Assembly: GCA_016200255.1 (NCBI GenBank)
Contig: JACQFA010000051.1
Span: forward strand, 1-42,708
DNA from: Nitrospirota bacterium
Lineage (GTDB): Bacteria; Nitrospirota; Nitrospiria; JACQBZ01
Reading direction: 5' to 3'
DNA length: 42,708 nucleotides
The notes beneath the pieces are model-generated. The model ran no database searches. It had not been told where the DNA came from and saw nothing but the letters and a program-made list of their open reading frames with translations. This document shows, in pieces, positions 18,246 to 27,197 of the stretch (position 1 is the stretch's first letter; every line of letters begins with the position of its first letter). A program made the translations under genes and the position numbers.

Positions 18246-19219
18246 CAAACCACCTTATTCAAACTGTTGGTTTTGTCATGATGCGAAATCACTTCTTCGA
18301 TAATGTAACGCGGCCGCCCTTTGACTTCCTCGTATATGCCACCGATATACGCTCCCATGATGCCAAGGACAATAAGTTGAATACCGCTAAAAAGCAACAA
18401 AAGCACAACCAGGGTCGTCCAACCGCTAGGAATAGTTCGGTCAATGAAGAAGTTAATGACATTAGCCATCATAAAGATGAACGCAAGTGCGGCAAAACCG
18501 ACTCCGACGAAGATACCCATCTGCAGAGGTTTAGTACTGAATGACAAGATACCGGACATGCCCAACTTTAACATTCTGGAGAATGAATACTTTGACTGTC
18601 CGGCAAAACGACGTTCAGCGACATACTCAACGCCGATTTGCTGAAAGCCGATCCATGAGAACAATCCCCGCAGGAACATGTTGCGCTCTTGAAATCCATT
18701 CGTCAGAGTTTTTGCTACTCGGCAAGAAATCAAGCGAAAATCTGCAGCATTGGCGTTGATTGGCACCTGGGAAAGTTTTCCTAGCAAACGGTAAAAAAGA
18801 TGACCAACCGTTTTCCTCATAAAACCGACATCTTCGGTATTGCGACGTACCGTGTAAACAACATCAAACCCTTTCCTGAAATTAGCAAGCAGCTCTGGAA
18901 TTACTTCGGGAGGATGTTGCAAGTCGCTATCCATCATGACAATGGCCTCCGCATCTAACGAATTTTCGATCCCGGCCATCAAAGACATTTGATGGCCAAA
19001 GCGCGAGGACAATGCTATAACCTTCGAGTGAGGATCGTCAGCCACTAAACCCCGCAACACGTTGAGCGTGTTATCGGTGCATCGATCTACAACAAACAGA
19101 ATGGTCGCTTCAACGTCTTCCAGCAAATTTAGGACCCTCCGGGTCCGCGCATGGAAATGACCGATAACCTGTTCCTCATTGAAAACCGGTGCAACCACGG
19201 CAAGTTTAAGCTTCGACAC
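18245..19219 (-). CDS. Polyisoprenyl-phosphate glycosyltransferase, GT2 (GtrB/DPMS-like)
   Basis: This is a 324-residue family-2 glycosyltransferase that charges undecaprenyl or polyprenyl phosphate with a sugar from a nucleotide donor at the inner face of the membrane. It shows LAVVAPVFNEEQVIGHFHAR at the start, VVDRCTDNT near residues 43-51, MMDSDLQHPPEVI (catalytic DSD, about 95-107) and the RF.GQSKYSFSRMLKL motif near 210 typical of GtrB and dolichyl-phosphate-mannose synthase relatives. Two C-terminal membrane helices follow (about 232-255 and 268-292). It overlaps the upstream epimerase gene by 14 nt. Its natural partner, a small flippase, appears decayed immediately downstream. Confidence 0.92.
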   Translation of the reverse strand: MSKLKLAVVAPVFNEEQVIGHFHARTRRVLNLLEDVEATILFVVDRCTDNTLNVLRGLVADDPHSKVIALSSRFGHQMSLMAGIENSLDAEAIVMMDSDLQHPPEVIPELLANFRKGFDVVYTVRRNTEDVGFMRKTVGHLFYRLLGKLSQVPINANAADFRLISCRVAKTLTNGFQERNMFLRGLFSWIGFQQIGVEYVAERRFAGQSKYSFSRMLKLGMSGILSFSTKPLQMGIFVGVGFAALAFIFMMANVINFFIDRTIPSGWTTLVVLLLLFSGIQLIVLGIMGAYIGGIYEEVKGRPRYIIEEVISHHDKTNSLNKVV

Positions 19220-20078
19220 TTGTCCTCCGGATTTTCATGAGTTGCATGGTGCTCGTGACATTGGCGTAGATTACCGGCACATCATAATCAGTGTGGTTAG
19301 ACAATTCATCTGCCTCTTGCACGATCGAGGCGTCGAGCTTGTAAATAGACAGGTACCGGGCGAGCATGTCGCGCATCAAGACCGGAATGCCGCTCGCAAC
19401 GTGATACACCCGTCCAGCTTCTGCATACATCGCGATTGCAAGTATTTGGTCCACAGCCTCATTCATGGACACATAGTCCCGGATGGCGGAAAGCGGACCG
19501 AGTTCAATCACCGATCTCCGGCTAACCAGTACTTGTTCAATCTGTTTCCGCAGTCGGCCAACGAATAGTCGTTCCGACAGGCCAGGGCCATCGAGGTTGA
19601 AGATACGCGCCACGACCGCATCCATACCACGACTGGCGTAAAGCCCCGCAAGCTGAGTCTGCCATGCTTTTGTGAGTCCGTAAATCGATACGGGGTTCAA
19701 GACCCGATCTTCTCGGATAGGGTTCTCCTCTGGTCTCACCACACCGTACTCGGCCGCAGACCCAACCAAAAGGACACGCGTGCAGCGCCCCGACTGTTGT
19801 ACCGCATCCAATAAATGGCGTGTTGCTTCTACGTTAACGGAATAGGCCTCCTCAAAATCATTTCCAAATGTCGCGGCGAGATGGAGCACTAAGTCTGGTT
19901 GAATGCGATTGATCGCAGTAGCAAGATGTTCACGGTCGCGAACGTCAAGATGAAAACCACTCGCATCATCACAATGGCGGCTCGTGGCAACCACGTGATA
20001 ATGATCCTCTGTCCGCAACCGTGCGATTACAGCCTTTCCAAGTGCGCCAGTCGCCCCAGTAACCAATACAGTTTTCAT
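19206..20078 (-). CDS. NAD(P)-dependent sugar epimerase/dehydratase (extended SDR)
   Basis: This is a 290-residue extended short-chain dehydrogenase acting on a nucleotide sugar. Motifs: Gly-rich VTGATGALGKA (about 6-16), HLDVRDREH (acidic residues after strand 3), LHLAATF near 65, catalytic GSAAEYG near 108 and Y-x3-K in YGLTK near 134. The sequence around FNLDGPGLSERLFVGRLRKQI and IRDYVSMNEAVDQIL resembles GDP-4-keto-6-deoxymannose reductases, so a reductase role is possible. The ATG shares a base with the stop of the nucleotidyltransferase gene (TAATG), and its end overlaps the GT2 gene by 14 nt. Substrate is not determinable from sequence. Confidence 0.82.
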   Translation of the reverse strand: MKTVLVTGATGALGKAVIARLRTEDHYHVVATSRHCDDASGFHLDVRDREHLATAINRIQPDLVLHLAATFGNDFEEAYSVNVEATRHLLDAVQQSGRCTRVLLVGSAAEYGVVRPEENPIREDRVLNPVSIYGLTKAWQTQLAGLYASRGMDAVVARIFNLDGPGLSERLFVGRLRKQIEQVLVSRRSVIELGPLSAIRDYVSMNEAVDQILAIAMYAEAGRVYHVASGIPVLMRDMLARYLSIYKLDASIVQEADELSNHTDYDVPVIYANVTSTMQLMKIRRTSVEA

Positions 20079-20788
20079 TAATCAATACCCAGCCTAGCCG
20101 AAAGCTCGGTGAAATTCTCGTCCGCATACTCATAGTCATCCGGGCGTCCAATATCCAGCCAGTAGCCAGAGAAGGGGCGGATGTCAATGTTCTGCCCATT
20201 TGCAAGTCCATCCATCATCAGATTGTCAAAACCATATGGTATACCACGCGGCAAAGCTTTAACAACCGAACGGTTAATACCGTAAATTCCCATACTAACA
20301 TCAAAATCAAACGCGGGTTTTTCCTGGAACTCGCACAGATGACCTGCGTCGTTATATCGCAGCACACCAAAGTCGATCTTAACCTGCCTTCGATACGCAG
20401 AAACGGAAATCAGACTACCGGCATGCACATGGGCATCATAAAAGGATCGATAATCGAGATTACAGAGGATGTCACCGTTCATTACGAGAAAGTTATCAGG
20501 CAGATCATCGATCAACGTTAGCGGCCCAATCGTTCCGAGCTCACCTTCCTCGAGTGAATAGTCAAGCTTCACGCCAAAGCGCGACCCGTCTCCAAAGTAC
20601 GCCATGATCAGGTTGGATAAGTGATTCACTGCCAAGGTAATGTGCGTAAACCCGAAACGCACCAGCTGCATAATGACAATCTCGAGGATCGAATATTTCC
20701 CACCCAGTGGCACAAGGGGCTTAGGAATTAGTGTAGTATAAGGCCGCAGTCGAGTTCCCTTACCTCCGGCCATAATGATCGCTCTCAT
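20078..20788 (-). CDS. Sugar-1-phosphate nucleotidyltransferase
   Basis: This is a 236-residue single-domain nucleotidyltransferase that joins an NTP with a sugar 1-phosphate. The N-terminus AIIMAGGKGTRLRPYTTLIPKPLVPLGG (about 3-30) carries the GGxGTRLxP...PK signature. Other features are the EEGELGTIGPL loop near 81, FLVMNGDILCN (metal-binding Asp, about 100-110), FQEKP near 155 and WLDIGRPDDYEYA near 210. It lacks the left-handed beta-helix domain of GlmU-like enzymes and the isomerase domain of ManC. It resembles HddC- and RmlA-like enzymes, but the base specificity cannot be read. AAGGAAAC precedes the ATG. It sits between a LegB-like dehydratase (15 nt upstream) and an SDR, so the three probably make one activated sugar. 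Confidence 0.88.
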   Translation of the reverse strand: MRAIIMAGGKGTRLRPYTTLIPKPLVPLGGKYSILEIVIMQLVRFGFTHITLAVNHLSNLIMAYFGDGSRFGVKLDYSLEEGELGTIGPLTLIDDLPDNFLVMNGDILCNLDYRSFYDAHVHAGSLISVSAYRRQVKIDFGVLRYNDAGHLCEFQEKPAFDFDVSMGIYGINRSVVKALPRGIPYGFDNLMMDGLANGQNIDIRPFSGYWLDIGRPDDYEYADENFTELSARLGID

Positions 20789-20803
20789 TGATTGTTTCCT
20801 TCT

Positions 20804-21802
20804 TTAAATGTTGTACAGCCAAGACTTATAGCGAGCAAGGTTGTCGGGTTGTTTAAACCACTCAATCGTGTCTCTCAATCCGGCATTCAGGTCGTGGGCT
20901 GGCCTCCACGAGGTAAGAGTGGTAATCCGAGTGTTGTCTCCCATGAGCCGGAATACCTCAGAGGCTTTAGGGCGAAGTCGCTGCTCGTCAGTAACAATTT
21001 TTGCGTCGGGGTTCAACTCGGCAATCAAGACACGAGCCACATCACCGATTGAATGCTCTTCGCCAGTAGCTATATTGATTTCCTGCCCAATCGCGGCATC
21101 AGCCTGGGCCAAAGCAATGAACCCTTGAACCGTGTCCTTAACGTAATTAAAATCACGGGTAGGCGTCAGGCTCCCAAGTCGTAACTTTATTTCTCCGTAC
21201 AGTAATTGTGTAATAACGGTAGGAATTACCGCTCTTGCAGACTGACGTGGTCCATACGTGTTAAACGGCCGAACGATAACAACGGGCGTTTCAAATGATC
21301 GATAAAACGATTCAGCCAGACGATCGGCACCGATCTTGGTCGCACTGTAAGGCGATTGTCCCTGGTATGGGTGCTTCTCATCTATTGGAGTGTACTGTGC
21401 TGTGCCGTAAACCTCGGATGTCGAAGTCACCAAAACACGCGCAGCACCTTGTTGCCGCGCCGCCTGCAACACATTCAGCGTGCCCTTGATATTAGTGTCG
21501 ACATACGAATCGGGCGAATGATACGAAAACGGTATTGCAATCAGAGCCGCGAGGTGAAACACGACATCGGTTCCCTTCATTGCCTGTGAAACACCATTTG
21601 GATCGCGAATGTCACCGGCGAAAACATCGAGAGACTTTAATTTATCCGCCGGTAACGTATCCAACCAACCCCAGTTATTGAAAGAGTTATAAAAAACAAA
21701 CGCTCTTACTTCACAGCCATGATCCAGCAAAGCCTCCACTAAATGGCTACCGATAAATCCGTCAGCACCAGTAACCAGCACCTTTTTGTTCCTTAGTTCC
21801 AT
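20804..21802 (-). CDS. LegB-like NAD-dependent 4,6-dehydratase
   Basis: This is a 332-residue extended SDR. It has VTGADGFIGSHLVEALL (about 9-25) and the strongly conserved stretch RAFVFYNSFNNWGWLDTLP (about 32-50). HLAALIAIPFSYHSPDSYVDTNI follows near 85, then the catalytic TSTSEVYG and Y-x3-K in YSATK, and RPFNTYGPRQSARAVIPT. This set marks the LegB/EDH_00030 family of UDP- or GDP-GlcNAc-type 4,6-dehydratases of legionaminic-like sugar pathways. The rest of a legionaminate pathway (aminotransferase, NeuB-like synthase) is absent from the window. The start is the ATG at 21802 behind GAGG at 5 nt; a GTG one codon earlier is less likely. Confidence 0.85.
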   Translation of the reverse strand: MELRNKKVLVTGADGFIGSHLVEALLDHGCEVRAFVFYNSFNNWGWLDTLPADKLKSLDVFAGDIRDPNGVSQAMKGTDVVFHLAALIAIPFSYHSPDSYVDTNIKGTLNVLQAARQQGAARVLVTSTSEVYGTAQYTPIDEKHPYQGQSPYSATKIGADRLAESFYRSFETPVVIVRPFNTYGPRQSARAVIPTVITQLLYGEIKLRLGSLTPTRDFNYVKDTVQGFIALAQADAAIGQEINIATGEEHSIGDVARVLIAELNPDAKIVTDEQRLRPKASEVFRLMGDNTRITTLTSWRPAHDLNAGLRDTIEWFKQPDNLARYKSWLYNI

Positions 21803-21946
21803 CACATCCTCACTTCTTCATAGCCAGATCGTCTTCTACTTATGGACTATAATTGCAAAAATATTTCGCTCGAGTCACCAGTCGAATTAACTTTTCGCTC
21901 ATTGGCAAATTCAAGTTTCTATGCCCTTGACCGGCATTAGTTTATT

Positions 21947-24886
21947 TCATCCGGGTGACTTTCCATTCGACCGAGCCCATCGCAACTTTCGCCAGACGCC
22001 AGTTCGGAATCCGACAGGTATTAAAGCCCATAGAAAGATTAACGCGTACATGGTATAAAAAATCCAGAACACAGTCAAGGGCCAGTGCCGGTACCTGACC
22101 TCAAGCCTATTACGTCCGCTGGGAACCAAAATGGTCTGTACTCCATCCTGCTTGACTAAAGCCACCCGCCTGCCGTTTAGATAATACCCAAGCCTTGGGT
22201 TATCCCAAAACAAGTACTGTATGGTCGCCGGCGCAGACGATTCCAAGTCGAGGCGAAGAAAGCTCGCGTAATTGGTAGCGAATCTATTAACTTTCAAGTT
22301 AGATACGGAGCCAGATGATGGCACCGAAGCCGCAGCCTGAGCTTTATCAGAACGAAATACCTCAACCTCTGCAAGACTTAGAAAGCTTTCCTCCAATGGC
22401 TGAGTACCCGATAGTTGAATGCGCACATAACGTCCCCGCACCCCTCCTGTTTTGATCGTGTTTTTAGAATTGGGCGTAAAATTTACCTTGCTCCATGTTG
22501 CGGGCCGCGTCCGTAGCATAGAAGCCGTATCGCTCGCTAAAAAGGGCACTTCTGAAATGAATATCCAGTAATCGCTGAGGCGGAATCCGCAACAATCGGT
22601 TCTATTCCAAATTCGTACGCTATCAATCGACTCAACAGCGCCTAAGTCGACTTCAAGCCAGGAATTAAGATCACGTCCGGTATGGGTAACTGAACCAAGA
22701 TCGTAGTCACCATTCGTATTACCGTCAACTGCCAGCCTTGCATCCCCGCCTCCAGTACTACTCTGACGAGCAGACTTCCCCAACGCAATATTTTCTAATC
22801 TATCAGTCTCATTTCTTGTTGGAAAAACCTTAAAAAATCCATTGTCGAATATTACCGGCTCAGATGAAAGTGCATTCTCTGCTTGAGTTCGCAGGGGGAA
22901 AATAATGACATTATTAGGCAGCCTGTACAAATCCTCAGTTTTTGTTCTTGCAAACAGAGCAGCTAAAGCGCCACTCCGAACGTCCGACTCGCGGGCGACC
23001 ACAAAATCAGCGCCTGAGTTTGCGATTACTTCCCAATCTGGACTTACAGCCACATCTCCCATTACCGGCATTTTTTGCATATAGTCGGCCCTAGCAGAGA
23101 GGTAGAAGGTAAAACCGCCATAGGACGACAGTCGCAGTTCTTTCAAGACGAAATATGGAAATACTTTTGAAAACGTCTCCACGCCCTCCTTAGTCCACAT
23201 GGGGGTTATGTCCACATATTTTATTACCGCCTTATCGCCAAAGCGCTTGAGATATGAGACAAGCTTCGCTTTCTCCTCTTCATCTAAAACAACTTTTTGC
23301 CGTTTCTGTTGTTCCTGCAAGGTGTTTCCGCCATGAGAGTAGTCATACATGATATCGAGTGATGGAAGAGAAAATAGCACTATCGTGACGATGTAGATAA
23401 AAACCCTACCAGGTAAAAAGAGCGCCCATACAAAAAGGAAACCCAGAAGCAATTCAAAGATAATGTAGTTATTAAGCCCGATCTCCTGCGACAAGGTCGG
23501 ATTGCGCCCAAGAACGTACGCGACTGCGAGCGTGACGAATGCAAATAGAGTGAAAGCGACCCTAATTGCGAAATGAGGACGAACTTGGACCACCGCTTTC
23601 AGCATAAGCGCAATCATCACAGCGAACAACAATTGCGCCGGAAGTAGAAAGCGCTGATAGATATGCATTCCCCCCACTTGCGGGACAAGGTAATATACCA
23701 AATCGCCCACCACACTGTACTCACCAAACGTAGCCAGGGCGGTAATAAAGTAAATTAAGGAAGCAATCTTGAATATTTTCCATTCTTGTGGATTGAGCAC
23801 ATCAATCGTTTTTAAGCTAAGAAAGAAGAGAGCGGCGATAGCGATTGCAATGAAACCCCATGAAAAAGAGAATTCATAAAATGGTCCCGGAACCACAAAA
23901 TGCGGGGAAATGAACGTTAACACACTTTGTGGCAACTGCGCCATTTGGTGCGCGCTATAAAACAGTGACACAACCCCAGGCGCTGTCGTTTCCCAGTGGA
24001 ACTTATAAACTGCATATAGATAAGGCCCCACGATAAGCATTGCGCAGACATACGGAAGCATGGCAACAAACAACGCACGCACCCGTTGATCGAGCGATGT
24101 TAATGAATCGTTGATGACAAGAAGCTTTGTTGCAACCAAAACGACTGAAAGCGCCAAGCAGGCGACGCCAAGCGGAAGATACCCTCCCAAGAAACCAATC
24201 ATGACGGGTAAGCACCCAAATACTAATTGTCGGAGGTTGGACCTCTCGCTATAAGCCAAGGCACCGTATGCGGTCCATGGAATAATAGATGCACAGAAGA
24301 CAAATGGCGGTTGACCGTGTGCGTTAATCATGTACACACTGAATGCGAATGCTGTGGCTATGAACGCGGCTATACCAAATTCGAAAGAGAAGAAACGGGT
24401 GAACAACTTTAACGAGAAATAGAACGCAAGAAAAGAATGTACCATAAATATCAAAACCAAAAAGCGACCGAGCTGTTGCAGAGTCGTAGTTCCCGGTGGT
24501 ACTAGTAATGAGTAGATAACGACCAATGGATGGTAAGCGAAGAAATTGGGGCTAAGAAAAAAGTCGGAACTGCCGTTGAATGTCGAGAAGTCGATCGCCG
24601 TGAAATTAAGTGAATGGATCAGCGCATGTGTTTTGGCTAAGGCCGGCAAATACCAGCCCAGTACGTCCCCACCGTATAGAAATCCCGCGTCGATAGAGCC
24701 ATTCTTCAATGCCGGCAGGTAAAAAATGCCCGTCATCGTAAAGGCAAGTGCGAAATATCTATTCCGTTTAATGAGCGCGAGGGCTGTGGTAACTGCAGTG
24801 ATTAACACCTCAACAGCCATATGTTTGGTCAAAGCAAACCCGCTTTTTATTTTTGCGTGGCGAAGAGCAAATAAATACATCAACAT
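21947..24886 (-). CDS. Large polytopic membrane protein with embedded discoidin (F5/8C) domain
   Basis: This protein has 979 residues. The first two thirds contain about a dozen membrane helices. A conserved-looking loop after the first pair (GDVLGWYLPALAKTHALIHS, then FFAYHPLVVIYSLLVPPG) is typical of YfhO-like/GT-C membrane proteins. A soluble region then holds, at about residues 698-842, an F5/8 type C (discoidin) carbohydrate-binding-like domain. It opens with NIALGKSARQSST and runs through WLEVDLGAVESIDSVRIWNR and RGRYVRIQLSG to a closing SLAEVEVF. After another beta-rich stretch, a last helix lies near 936-962. Catalytic activity is not proved. A periplasmic glycan-binding polymerase or transferase is possible, as no Wzy or WaaL is otherwise visible. 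It lies between legB-like and carbamoyltransferase genes. Confidence 0.75.
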   Translation of the reverse strand: MLMYLFALRHAKIKSGFALTKHMAVEVLITAVTTALALIKRNRYFALAFTMTGIFYLPALKNGSIDAGFLYGGDVLGWYLPALAKTHALIHSLNFTAIDFSTFNGSSDFFLSPNFFAYHPLVVIYSLLVPPGTTTLQQLGRFLVLIFMVHSFLAFYFSLKLFTRFFSFEFGIAAFIATAFAFSVYMINAHGQPPFVFCASIIPWTAYGALAYSERSNLRQLVFGCLPVMIGFLGGYLPLGVACLALSVVLVATKLLVINDSLTSLDQRVRALFVAMLPYVCAMLIVGPYLYAVYKFHWETTAPGVVSLFYSAHQMAQLPQSVLTFISPHFVVPGPFYEFSFSWGFIAIAIAALFFLSLKTIDVLNPQEWKIFKIASLIYFITALATFGEYSVVGDLVYYLVPQVGGMHIYQRFLLPAQLLFAVMIALMLKAVVQVRPHFAIRVAFTLFAFVTLAVAYVLGRNPTLSQEIGLNNYIIFELLLGFLFVWALFLPGRVFIYIVTIVLFSLPSLDIMYDYSHGGNTLQEQQKRQKVVLDEEEKAKLVSYLKRFGDKAVIKYVDITPMWTKEGVETFSKVFPYFVLKELRLSSYGGFTFYLSARADYMQKMPVMGDVAVSPDWEVIANSGADFVVARESDVRSGALAALFARTKTEDLYRLPNNVIIFPLRTQAENALSSEPVIFDNGFFKVFPTRNETDRLENIALGKSARQSSTGGGDARLAVDGNTNGDYDLGSVTHTGRDLNSWLEVDLGAVESIDSVRIWNRTDCCGFRLSDYWIFISEVPFLASDTASMLRTRPATWSKVNFTPNSKNTIKTGGVRGRYVRIQLSGTQPLEESFLSLAEVEVFRSDKAQAAASVPSSGSVSNLKVNRFATNYASFLRLDLESSAPATIQYLFWDNPRLGYYLNGRRVALVKQDGVQTILVPSGRNRLEVRYRHWPLTVFWIFYTMYALIFLWALIPVGFRTGVWRKLRWARSNGKSPG

Positions 24887-24940
24887 CTTTCACAAAATCA
24901 AACATGGATGACTGGTTACTTCGCAACAAAGTGAAAACCC

Positions 24941-27197
24941 TCACGGTTTATTAAAAAGTTTTTTTAAAGTAATCTTGAATGCGTAGCCGAAAGGAGAATT
25001 TCGTATCTCTTCAAGTATCTTATTGCGATCGAAAAGGTTTTTTCGCATTTCAACCAGATCCCGTGTTCGCTCCATTAGGTCTTTGCTGGCTTGCTCCAAC
25101 TGCATGGTTCGTTCGGAAAGAGTTTGGCGCGTTTCAACCAGATCCCGTGTTCGCTCCACCAGGTCTTTACTGTCCCGCTCCAGCAGTACGGTTCGTTCGG
25201 AAAGGGTTCGGCGCGTTTCAACCAGATCCCGTGTTCGCTCCACCAGGTCTTTACTGTCCCGCTCCAGCAGTACGGTTCGTTCGGAAAGGGTTCGGCGCGT
25301 CTCTAGTCTCTACCAGCTCCTGAGTCCGCTCGACGAGAGCTTTGCTGACCAGTTCCAGCCGCTCCGTTTGTTCAAAGAGCGTCGCGCCGAGGAATTCATC
25401 CATAGATGACCCTGATTTACTTTTATGGTTCTGCCGCTTTATCTTTTCCTGCAAATACTGAATCGTAACCTGCATATTCTCGGCAAATGAGATCAATCCA
25501 ACACCTTCCATGTACAAGTAATCTAGGCCAGATTCAAAGAATCCGCGTAACGCATCTTCAGGGGAGCAAACAATTGGCTCTTCGTGAACGTTGAATGAAG
25601 TATTCACAATGGCTAATTTACCTGTAAGGTTCTTATAATGGGTGAGCACCTGATGGATAAGCGGATGGACGGCAGCACTCACCAACTGAGGCCTCGCAGT
25701 CCCATCAACATGAACGACAGCAGGGCACATTTGCCGCATAATCTCGGTACAGTATACCGTGACGGTCATGAATTCCAGTGAATGACGCACACGATCAATT
25801 CCGTAATAACAGATTTCTGCATCCTCTTCCCGCGTCATGGGCGCAAACGGCATGAATTCGGTACGATTGAGTCGTGCATTCAGGTTTTGGTTTATGCTCG
25901 TTTTCGTCGCTTGCGCCAAAATTGAGCGATTTCCCAAGGCCCGTGGGCCAAACTCGGCTGCACCCTGAAAGATAGCCACCACAGCTCCTTGAGCCAGCAG
26001 TTCGGCAATGGTTTCTGCCGGGACTGCAGGAACGTTGAACTTTATCCCTTCTTTTTCAACTGCGGTGAGCGCCTTCTCTGCGGGGTAAGAGGGTCCGAGG
26101 AACATGGATCTTAAAGGTTGGGGGTTGAACTGCTTTGCGCCTGAAGCAGCAAACCAAGCCGCGCCGAGCGCAGTCCCTTCGTCAGTCATGGGGGGAGCCA
26201 CAAAAAGTCGATTAAAGCCAGATTCAGCAACCCTCTGGTTGATTTTTACATTTGCAAATAAACCACCGGCCAAGCAAATATTAGAACTCTCCCATCCGGC
26301 TGAACGCGCATTCGACAAGATTTGCAGAATATGCCTCTCGGAAAAATCCTGTAGCGTGGCCGCCAGTTCTTCCCTGTCAATCCCCTCAATTTGTGCACGA
26401 AATGGAAGCAATTTAGCCGGATTTGGAAGGAGCTGCGGCGGGGAATAATGGTCATAACAATTTATCCAATGAAGAGACATTTCCAATTCAACAGAATCCT
26501 GCTCAAACCATTTCTTTAGTAAATTATTGCATCGATCCGTTGGTTTACCATAAGCAGCCAGTCCCGTGATTTTCCCTTCATGCCTCAGAGGCATAAAACC
26601 GAGTAAGGCGGTGACAAAGCTGTATAGCGTTGTCACCTTTACATATTGCAGAGCGTCAAATTTATCCAACGGACGAATACCATCTGTTTTGCTGCAACGG
26701 TACAAACCGCCAAACCAAAGATCGTTACACATCCCCCCATCGTATGTAAGACAGAGGGATTCTTCAAAACCACTCCCCCAAAAAGCTGACGATGCATGGG
26801 CTTCCTCATGCCCAACAAAAACTTTTTCGCAGGGAATCATATTCAGAGCGTCAAGAAAACCTTGACCATGCGCCAATGTGGCAGCCAACCTTGGTTGCGG
26901 CAGCAAAGTTGGATGAAGCTTGCTCTTGTTATCATGCCGCTCTTGAAGGAACTCCGGCGCAGAAACAGCAACCTTGTCGATGCGATCCCAAGGGATCGCA
27001 TTAAGTAGTTCGTGAAGCGGTCGGCCATCCTGTTTAAAACGGGAAAGACGTTCTAAAGACACAGCAAACACTGGATCTCCCTTGGGTGTGACGATGGCAA
27101 TTGCGCTATCGTGCATACCGCTATAGTTAACGCCGAGAATACAGCCGCTGGGAGGATTAATTAAAAAGTCTATCGGATCTATTATGGATCTATACAT
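24941..27197 (-). CDS. O-carbamoyltransferase (NodU/CmcH family) with coiled-coil tail; frameshifted
   Basis: Residues 1 to about 600 are a NodU/CmcH/TobZ-family carbamoyltransferase, which moves a carbamoyl group from carbamoyl phosphate to a hydroxyl via carbamoyl-adenylate. It shows ILGVNYSGMHDSAIAIV near the start, the metal-site GHEEAHASSAFWGSG, TYDGG, CLAGGLFANVK, and FGPRALGNRSIL in the C-terminal domain. From about 605 the chain becomes a coiled coil of 28-residue repeats (DLVERTRDLVETRRTLSERT type). As it stands the frame stops at 25251 (648 residues, last 16 aberrant) because of a 7-bp tandem duplication at 25299-25312. Removing 7 bp gives 749 residues that continue through the repeats to a basic end, GYAFKITLKKLFNKP, at 24941. 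The ATG directly follows the Wzt stop. It may be phase-variable, recently broken, or a sequencing error. Confidence 0.85.
25043..25385. repeat. 84-bp coding tandem repeats (four copies of a 28-residue coiled-coil unit)
   Basis: Copies lie at 25385-25295 (divergent, and 7 bp longer because of the duplication), 25294-25211, 25210-25127 and 25126-25043. A partial fifth copy follows towards 25000. The middle two are nearly identical in DNA. Each encodes four heptads with Leu/Val at core positions and Arg/Glu at the others. The spacing is 84 bp with no spacer, so this is not a CRISPR array. Confidence 0.9.
25299..25312. repeat. 7-bp tandem duplication causing a frameshift
   Basis: GTCTCTA occurs twice in a row (25299-25305 and 25306-25312). 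The equivalent place in the other 84-bp units has a single copy. The extra 7 bp shifts the carbamoyltransferase frame into a stop at 25251. Confidence 0.85.

Noticed and set aside
25022..25390. Regular direct repeats resembling a CRISPR or minisatellite array
   Set aside because: Units are contiguous without spacers, 84 bp long and encode heptads in frame: a coding coiled-coil repeat.
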